From positions 23,417,235 to 23,481,234 of the forward strand of contig OU964923.1 of assembly GCA_918807975.1 (NCBI GenBank): a stretch of 64,000 nucleotides of DNA. Reading direction: 5' to 3'. This stretch comes from Aplidium turbinatum. Its lineage: Eukaryota; Chordata; Ascidiacea; Aplousobranchia; Polyclinidae. Below are positions 63,484-64,000 of this stretch, in pieces; positions within the stretch are counted from its first letter, which is position 1; the number at the start of each line of letters is the position of its first letter. Under the pieces are notes generated by a model that searched no databases, was not told where the DNA came from, and worked only from the letters and a program-made list of their open reading frames with translations. The position numbers were made by a program, and so were the translations under genes.

Positions 63484-64000
63484 GTAATTTCATTTTTATT
63501 TTGTCGAGCTTCAGATATTTTTGCGATTTGTTATTTTAAATCAGCGATTTGTAGAAACAACTCTCCTAAGAATTCGTTAGAAATGCAACAAAATAACGAT
63601 ACAAAGTAATGTGAAATGCCGCATTGGTACAATTTGTTGAACTTATCATTTTGTTTATCCCAACGACTTTTGAAGGGTTCCGGGTCGTGTTGCAGCTTGC
63701 ATTGGTTGCTGTACTTCTTAAGGCGTTTAATTTCAAGTAGTTTTTCAAAATTAATAATATAATAATCATGTTTTGATTTTGCACCCTACGAATAAGAATC
63801 TACGTTATGTAACAAATGCATTTTTTTTATATAAGCCAAATAGGTTGAGTTGAAGTTTGCTGTTCATAACGTAAAACCCTAAAACACTGTTGTAGCCCAC
63901 ACAATTTATTGGCAAGGGAACCAACCTACTCCGCCATCTTCCAACTGCCTGCTGTGGTACCCAACGGAGTGTAAGACATTTTGATTGCTCTAACAATGCT
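63484..64000. other. Start of HUWE1 intron 50, no further exon recognised
   Basis: The frame stays open for about 130 bp past the donor but with no family-like sequence. No later coding block was recognised to the window end. Confidence 0.45.

Noticed and set aside
62583-62769. Open frame starting at the second AG (CTGCAG) before exon 48
   Set aside because: Using it would break phase with exon 47; the CTTCAG acceptor gives a continuous frame.

Overview
The window looks like animal nuclear DNA: AT-rich, intron-dense and full of DNA transposons. It is dominated by one plus-strand gene, an orthologue of the giant HECT ubiquitin ligase HUWE1 (UREB1/ARF-BP1/MULE). I traced 50 coding exons from the initiator ATG at 12743 to a donor at 63483. 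Every intron phase is compatible, and together the exons encode 2218 residues. This is about the N-terminal half of the protein: the DUF908 and DUF913 regions, the UBA and UIM ubiquitin-binding modules, the WWE domain and the start of the following armadillo-like region. The BH3-like, UBM and HECT parts must lie beyond the right edge. The protein has clearly diverged from vertebrate HUWE1. With vertebrate-type CCCTAA motifs nearby, this fits a fast-evolving invertebrate deuterostome such as an ascidian, but the species cannot be fixed from the sequence.

Layout: bases 83-255 may hold the last exon of an upstream gene (in-frame decapeptide repeats). Bases 1817-12616 are intergenic and built from mobile elements: a piggyBac-type MITE with TTAA flanks, two LINE 3' ends placed tail to tail, a 1.9-kb hAT element, a foldback element with telomere-like repeats, and a 1.8-kb hAT element that carries a second hAT inside it and ends only 127 bp before the HUWE1 start codon. 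No RNA gene, CRISPR array or virus-like element was recognised.

HUWE1 introns hold most of the remaining structure. Introns 2, 4 and 5 carry copies of one Mutator-like foldback family with 9-bp target duplications; one of these is interrupted by a hAT element with a perfect 8-bp duplication. Intron 7 and intron 27 carry LINE reverse-transcriptase ends. Intron 18 carries a 1.7-kb long-TIR element sitting inside a split palindromic MITE. Intron 24 carries a decayed autonomous hAT transposon with transposase remnants. From about 31 kb onward a family of 80-100-bp near-perfect palindromes is inserted in intron after intron.

The gene and the elements are not a functional system. The observations most worth following are the palindrome family whose two arms stay matched although copies differ, the foldback family that carries telomere-like arrays between unequal but conserved termini, a GC-AG intron in HUWE1, and a hammerhead-ribozyme-like core in intron 28.
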